NCBI GenBank assembly: GCA_043742865.1
Contig: JAYTXR010000129.1
Location: 1 to 24,230 of the forward strand
Length of the DNA stretch: 24,230 nucleotides
Origin: PALSA-911 sp043742865
GTDB lineage: Bacteria > Pseudomonadota > Alphaproteobacteria > Acetobacterales > Acetobacteraceae
Reading direction: 5' to 3'
The position numbers and the translations under genes were made by a program. The notes below the pieces were generated by a model. The model was not told the origin of the DNA. It ran no database searches and worked only from the letters and a program-made list of their open reading frames with translations. Below, piece after piece: positions 21,534 through 24,230 of this stretch (its first letter is position 1; each line of letters starts with the position of its first letter).

Positions 21534-22482
21534 CCCAAAGCGGCTTTTCCCCGCGCGACACCCGCACGCAATTGTCGAACGCGTTGCGGAACCGGTGGTA
21601 TTGATTGTCGTAGGTCGGCCCGGCCAGATGCGCGGTCAGCACGACGTTAAGCATCGTGAACAATGGGTTGTCCGCCGCCGGCGGCTCGCGGTCGAACACA
21701 TCGAGACCGGCGCCGGCGATGGTGCCATTGTTCAGCGCCTCGATCAGATCGGGCTCATGGATCACCGGACCGCGGCAGGTGTTGATCAGATAGGCGCCGG
21801 GCTTCATGCGCTTCAGCTCCGCCGCCCCGATCAGATGCCGGGTGGCGGGCAGCAACGGCACGTGCAGCGACACCAGATCCGACCCGCGCAGGATCTCGTC
21901 GAGCAGCCGGAAGCGCACATCCAACGCATCCTCCTGCTCCTCGGTCAGACGCAGAACATCATGATACTGCACCCGCATGCCGAATGCCTGGGCTAGTCGG
22001 GCGACCTTCTTGCCGATGGTGCCGAGGCCGATGATCCCGAGCGTGCGGTCGCGCAGCTCGAACATCCGCGCCTGCGAAACATCGTTGCCACGCCAGCGCC
22101 CGGCGGCGACGTTTTCATGCTGCCAGACCAGCCGGCGCGACACCGCCAGCATCAGCATCAGCGCGTGCTCGGCGACCGCGGTGGAGTTGGCGCCGCCATT
22201 GTTGCAGATCGGCACCCCGGCCCGCCGCGCCGCCTCGATATCGCAGCGGTCGTAGCCGGCCGAGGTCAGCTGCACCAGCTTCAGATTGGGCGCGTTGCGG
22301 TAGAACGCATCGTTGACGCTAGGGTCGCTGAAGCCGACCAGATACTCGGCATCGCGCATCGCGGGCAGGAACTCCGCCGCGTCCGGACGCAGCAGGCTCA
22401 GCTCGAATCCGGCCGGGACCAGTTCGCGGGCGATGTCGTTCTCGTTCAACGGGCTGTCGATCAGCATGATTTTATGGGCCAT
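21511..22482 (-). CDS. D-isomer specific 2-hydroxyacid dehydrogenase
   Basis: The 323-residue NAD(P)-dependent enzyme interconverts a 2-keto acid and a D-2-hydroxy acid (or phosphoglycerate-like compound). The Rossmann motif RTLGIIGLGTIGKKVARLAQ (about residues 146-165) and the catalytic trio Arg237 (NTCRGPVIHE), Glu266 (LDVFDREPP) and His285 (LTAHLAGPT) are present. SAGYDRCDIEAARRAGVPIC and NSTAVAEHALMLMLA are standard family segments. The C-terminus ends at PELRN, so there is no ACT domain and it is not a full SerA. The ATG at 22482 has a strong ribosome site (gaggaa, 22488-22493). It is divergent from an HpcH/HpaI aldolase, whose keto-acid chemistry would fit a shared pathway. Confidence 0.93.
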   Translation of the reverse strand: MAHKIMLIDSPLNENDIARELVPAGFELSLLRPDAAEFLPAMRDAEYLVGFSDPSVNDAFYRNAPNLKLVQLTSAGYDRCDIEAARRAGVPICNNGGANSTAVAEHALMLMLAVSRRLVWQHENVAAGRWRGNDVSQARMFELRDRTLGIIGLGTIGKKVARLAQAFGMRVQYHDVLRLTEEQEDALDVRFRLLDEILRGSDLVSLHVPLLPATRHLIGAAELKRMKPGAYLINTCRGPVIHEPDLIEALNNGTIAGAGLDVFDREPPAADNPLFTMLNVVLTAHLAGPTYDNQYHRFRNAFDNCVRVSRGEKPLWVIPELRN

Positions 22483-22509
22483 TGGGCTTCCTCCGATTCT
22501 GTTTCACCC

Positions 22510-22540
22510 AGGATAGCGCGCCCCCGGCCCCGCATGCCAA
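22510..22540 (-). promoter_or_regulatory. candidate promoter of the hydroxyacid dehydrogenase gene
   Basis: Minus-strand TTGGCA (22540-22535) and TATCCT (22515-22510) are 19 bases apart, a wide but tolerable spacing, with a 5' leader of about 20 bases. Moderate match only. Confidence 0.28.
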
Positions 22541-22562
22541 GCTGCGGCGTAAGGGGGGCATC

Positions 22563-23354
22563 ATGGCAGAACAGATTCGCAATTCGGTGCGGGAGAAACT
22601 GGCGGCCGGCGGCGTCGTGGCATCGATGACGGTGCGGCTGGTGCGCGGGGTGGAGATCGTCGCGATCGCCCGCGCGGCCGGGTTCGACACGCTCTATGTC
22701 GATCTCGAGCACAACAGCTTCTCGCTGGAGACGACCTCGCAGATTTGCATCGCAGCCCTGGCCGAGGGCATCGCGCCGTTCGTGCGGGTGCCGGCGATCG
22801 CGCCGGAATACATCGCCCGGGTGCTCGACGGCGGCGCGCTCGGCATCATCGCGCCGCATATCCGCGATGTCGACGATGCCCGCGCCGTGGTGGCCTATGC
22901 GAAATACCCGCCGCTCGGCGAGCGCTCGTTCGGTGGCAGTCTGCCGCATCTGGGCTACCGCCCGCTGCCGCCCGTTGCCGCCATGGCGGCGCTGAACGCG
23001 GCCACGATGGTGGTGGTGATGATCGAGACCATTGACGCGCTGGACAATGTCGAGGCGATCATCGGCGTCGAGGGCGTCGATATGCTGCTGATCGGCACCA
23101 ACGATCTATGCGCCGAGTTCGGCATCCCCGGCGAGTACGAGCATCCGAAGGTGCACGACGCCTATCGACGCTGCATCGCTGCGGCGCAGGCGGCCGGCAA
23201 GCATGTCGGCGTCGGTGGGCTGGCGAGCCGGCCGGCGCTGGTCGAGCAGTTCGTGCGCATGGGTGCCCGCTATGTTTCCACCGGCGCCGATCTCGGCTTT
23301 CTGCTGGCGGCGGCGACGGAGAAGGCGGCCGCCATACAGCAGATCAGAGTCTGA
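22563..23354 (+). CDS. HpcH/HpaI-family aldolase
   Basis: The class II (metal-dependent) aldolase has 263 residues. DTLYVDLEHNSFSLETTSQI holds the catalytic His (about residue 50); the Arg near 75 lies in PFVRVPA; metal ligands are Glu155 (MIET) and Asp181 (IGTNDLC). This layout matches 4-hydroxy-2-oxoheptanedioate and 2-keto-3-deoxy-L-rhamnonate aldolases, which split a 2-keto-4-hydroxy acid into pyruvate and an aldehyde. Its true substrate is not readable. The ATG at 22563 has ggggg-type ribosome support (taaggggggcatc). It is divergent from the dehydrogenase, with 80 bp between the starts, so the pair may be co-regulated. The GNAT reading frame follows in the same phase after its TGA. Confidence 0.92.
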   Translation: MAEQIRNSVREKLAAGGVVASMTVRLVRGVEIVAIARAAGFDTLYVDLEHNSFSLETTSQICIAALAEGIAPFVRVPAIAPEYIARVLDGGALGIIAPHIRDVDDARAVVAYAKYPPLGERSFGGSLPHLGYRPLPPVAAMAALNAATMVVVMIETIDALDNVEAIIGVEGVDMLLIGTNDLCAEFGIPGEYEHPKVHDAYRRCIAAAQAAGKHVGVGGLASRPALVEQFVRMGARYVSTGADLGFLLAAATEKAAAIQQIRV

Positions 23355-23423
23355 ACGATAACCCCCCCGGACATCCCCGGCGCGACCGAGACCGAGCAGG
23401 TCACCGCCGCCGATGAGCAGGCC

Positions 23424-23834
23424 ATGCTTGCCCTGCTCGGCGCGTTCAACCGGGGCCGGGCCGGGCCGGAGAACGTCCGCCCATGGAGCCTGCTGCTGCG
23501 TTCGCCACCAGACGGGGCCATCGAGGGTGGGGCCATCGAGGGCGGGGTGATCGGCTGGTCCTGGTATGGCTGGATGCATATCGGCCTGGTCTATCTGCCC
23601 GAGCGGCTGCGCAATGCCGGCCTGGGTACGCGACTGCTGCGCCGGGCCGAGGCGGTGGCCCGCGAGCGCGGCTGCCATGGCATCTGGCTCGATACTTTTA
23701 GCTTCCAGGCGCGCGGCTTCTACCAGAAACTGGGATTTTCCGTATTCGGCGAGATCGAGGATTATCCGCCGGGGCATGGCCGGGTTTTCCTGAAGAAGCG
23801 TCTGGATCGACTACCCCAGGATGGGTCCGGTTGA
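23424..23834 (+). CDS. GNAT-family N-acetyltransferase
   Basis: The protein has 136 residues from the first usable start, ATG 23424. HIGLVYLPERLRNAGLGTRL contains the acetyl-CoA loop (R-N-A-G-L-G-T), and GFYQKLGFSVFGEIEDYPPG is the usual C-terminal part of the fold. In-frame sequence upstream of 23424 (reading TITPPDIPGATETEQVTAAD) looks like the missing first strand of the domain, but it has no ATG, GTG or TTG and begins directly after the aldolase TGA in the same frame. A run of seven Cs (23361-23367) sits there. The true start is thus uncertain. A five-residue repeat GAIEG-GAIEG-GVIGW occurs within. Substrate unknown. The 3' end is close to ribF. Confidence 0.78.
   Translation: MLALLGAFNRGRAGPENVRPWSLLLRSPPDGAIEGGAIEGGVIGWSWYGWMHIGLVYLPERLRNAGLGTRLLRRAEAVARERGCHGIWLDTFSFQARGFYQKLGFSVFGEIEDYPPGHGRVFLKKRLDRLPQDGSG
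23514..23543 (+). repeat. tandem 15-bp in-frame repeat in the GNAT gene
   Basis: GGGGCCATCGAGGGT (23514-23528) and GGGGCCATCGAGGGC (23529-23543) differ by one base and encode GAIEG twice. A more diverged third unit (GVIGW) follows. It probably lengthens a loop between two strands. Confidence 0.85.
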
Positions 23835-23865
23835 TAAATCGCCCGGCTTCCCGCAAGAACACCGG

Positions 23866-24230
23866 GTGAAAATTTACCGCAGCTGGCAGGACCTGCCTGA
23901 AGGCGCGCGCGGCGCCACCATCGCGCTGGGCAATTTCGACGGGGTGCATCTGGGCCATGCCCACCTGCTGCGCGCCGCCCATGCCGCAAGGCCCGACGCC
24001 CGGCTGGCGGTGCTGACCTTCGAGCCGCATCCGCGCGAGCTGTTCCGCCCCGACGACCCGCCGTTCCGGCTGACCCTGTCGGCCGAGCGGGCCGAGGCGC
24101 TGGCGGCCAACCATGTAAGCGTTCTGTACGAGCTGCCGTTCGATGCCGAATTCAGCCGGATGACGGCGGAACAATTCGTCGCCGACGTGCTGGATCGCGG
24201 TCTGGGCGCGCGGCATCTGACCTCCGGCGC
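23866..24230 (+). CDS. ribF: bifunctional riboflavin kinase/FAD synthetase RibF, N-terminal part (cut by right edge)
   Basis: The visible 121 codons begin VKIYRSWQDLPEGARGATIA. ALGNFDGVHLGHAHLL (about residues 20-35) is the nucleotide-binding HxGH-type motif of the FAD synthetase domain, and VLTFEPHPRELF is the second conserved segment. The full protein (about 310 residues) would add a C-terminal flavokinase and convert riboflavin to FMN and FAD. I take the GTG at 23866 as start, as it puts KIYRSW at the usual position; an in-frame ATG at 23821, overlapping the GNAT stop, is the alternative and adds 15 residues. FAD made by it would serve the flavoenzymes elsewhere in the window, which is general metabolism rather than a special link. 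Confidence 0.92.
   Translation, partial: MKIYRSWQDLPEGARGATIALGNFDGVHLGHAHLLRAAHAARPDARLAVLTFEPHPRELFRPDDPPFRLTLSAERAEALAANHVSVLYELPFDAEFSRMTAEQFVADVLDRGLGARHLTSG

Overview
The window is GC-rich, densely packed chromosomal DNA from an alphaproteobacterium. The ffs-dnaX-ybaB-recR block, the PhoR-type kinase, the divergent lipoprotein/rsmI pair and GC-rich intergenic palindromes suggest Rhodospirillales, possibly Acetobacteraceae. That placement is an inference from protein style and synteny; no rRNA or other marker is present. There are no tRNAs, CRISPR arrays, transposases or phage genes.

Layout. (1) 1-506: 5' part of a CPA2 cation/proton antiporter on the minus strand, running off the left edge. 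(2) 644-7529: a tight plus-strand run with a Tat-type substrate-binding protein, two LIV-type permeases, two LIV-type ATPases, an EamA/DMT-family exporter, a class A FAD monooxygenase and a small acyl carrier protein. Many stops and starts overlap, so this looks like one long transcription unit for uptake and perhaps modification of an organic acid. (3) 7536-10188 (minus): a GMC-family FAD alcohol/choline dehydrogenase and the NADH pyrophosphatase nudC, separated by a 47-bp palindrome. (4) 10320-15990 (plus): SRP RNA (ffs) with a visible promoter, dnaX, ybaB, recR and ftsK, the replication/repair and chromosome-segregation core. (5) 16006-16216: a composite inverted repeat made of two facing copies of a GC-rich intergenic element around a terminator-like hairpin. 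A third copy lies just before recR. (6) 16235-17482: an AmpG-like muropeptide permease, convergent with the 3' remnant of a methyltransferase gene. (7) 17828-20628 (minus): a PhoR-like histidine kinase and an LpoA-like lipoprotein. The lipoprotein overlaps at its 5' end with the divergent rsmI. (8) 21511-24230: a D-2-hydroxyacid dehydrogenase divergent from an HpcH/HpaI aldolase, then a GNAT acetyltransferase and the 5' part of ribF, running off the right edge.

Most of the window is housekeeping. The less ordinary points are the acyl carrier protein coupled to the flavin monooxygenase at the end of the transporter run, the composite palindromic elements and their relation to recR and ampG, the broken methyltransferase gene, the overlapping divergent starts of rsmI and the lipoprotein, and the unclear start of the GNAT gene. 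No clearly new defence, secretion or mobile system was found. No stretch above about 300 bases lacks a gene; the longest gap (15991-16234) is filled by the palindromic repeats.
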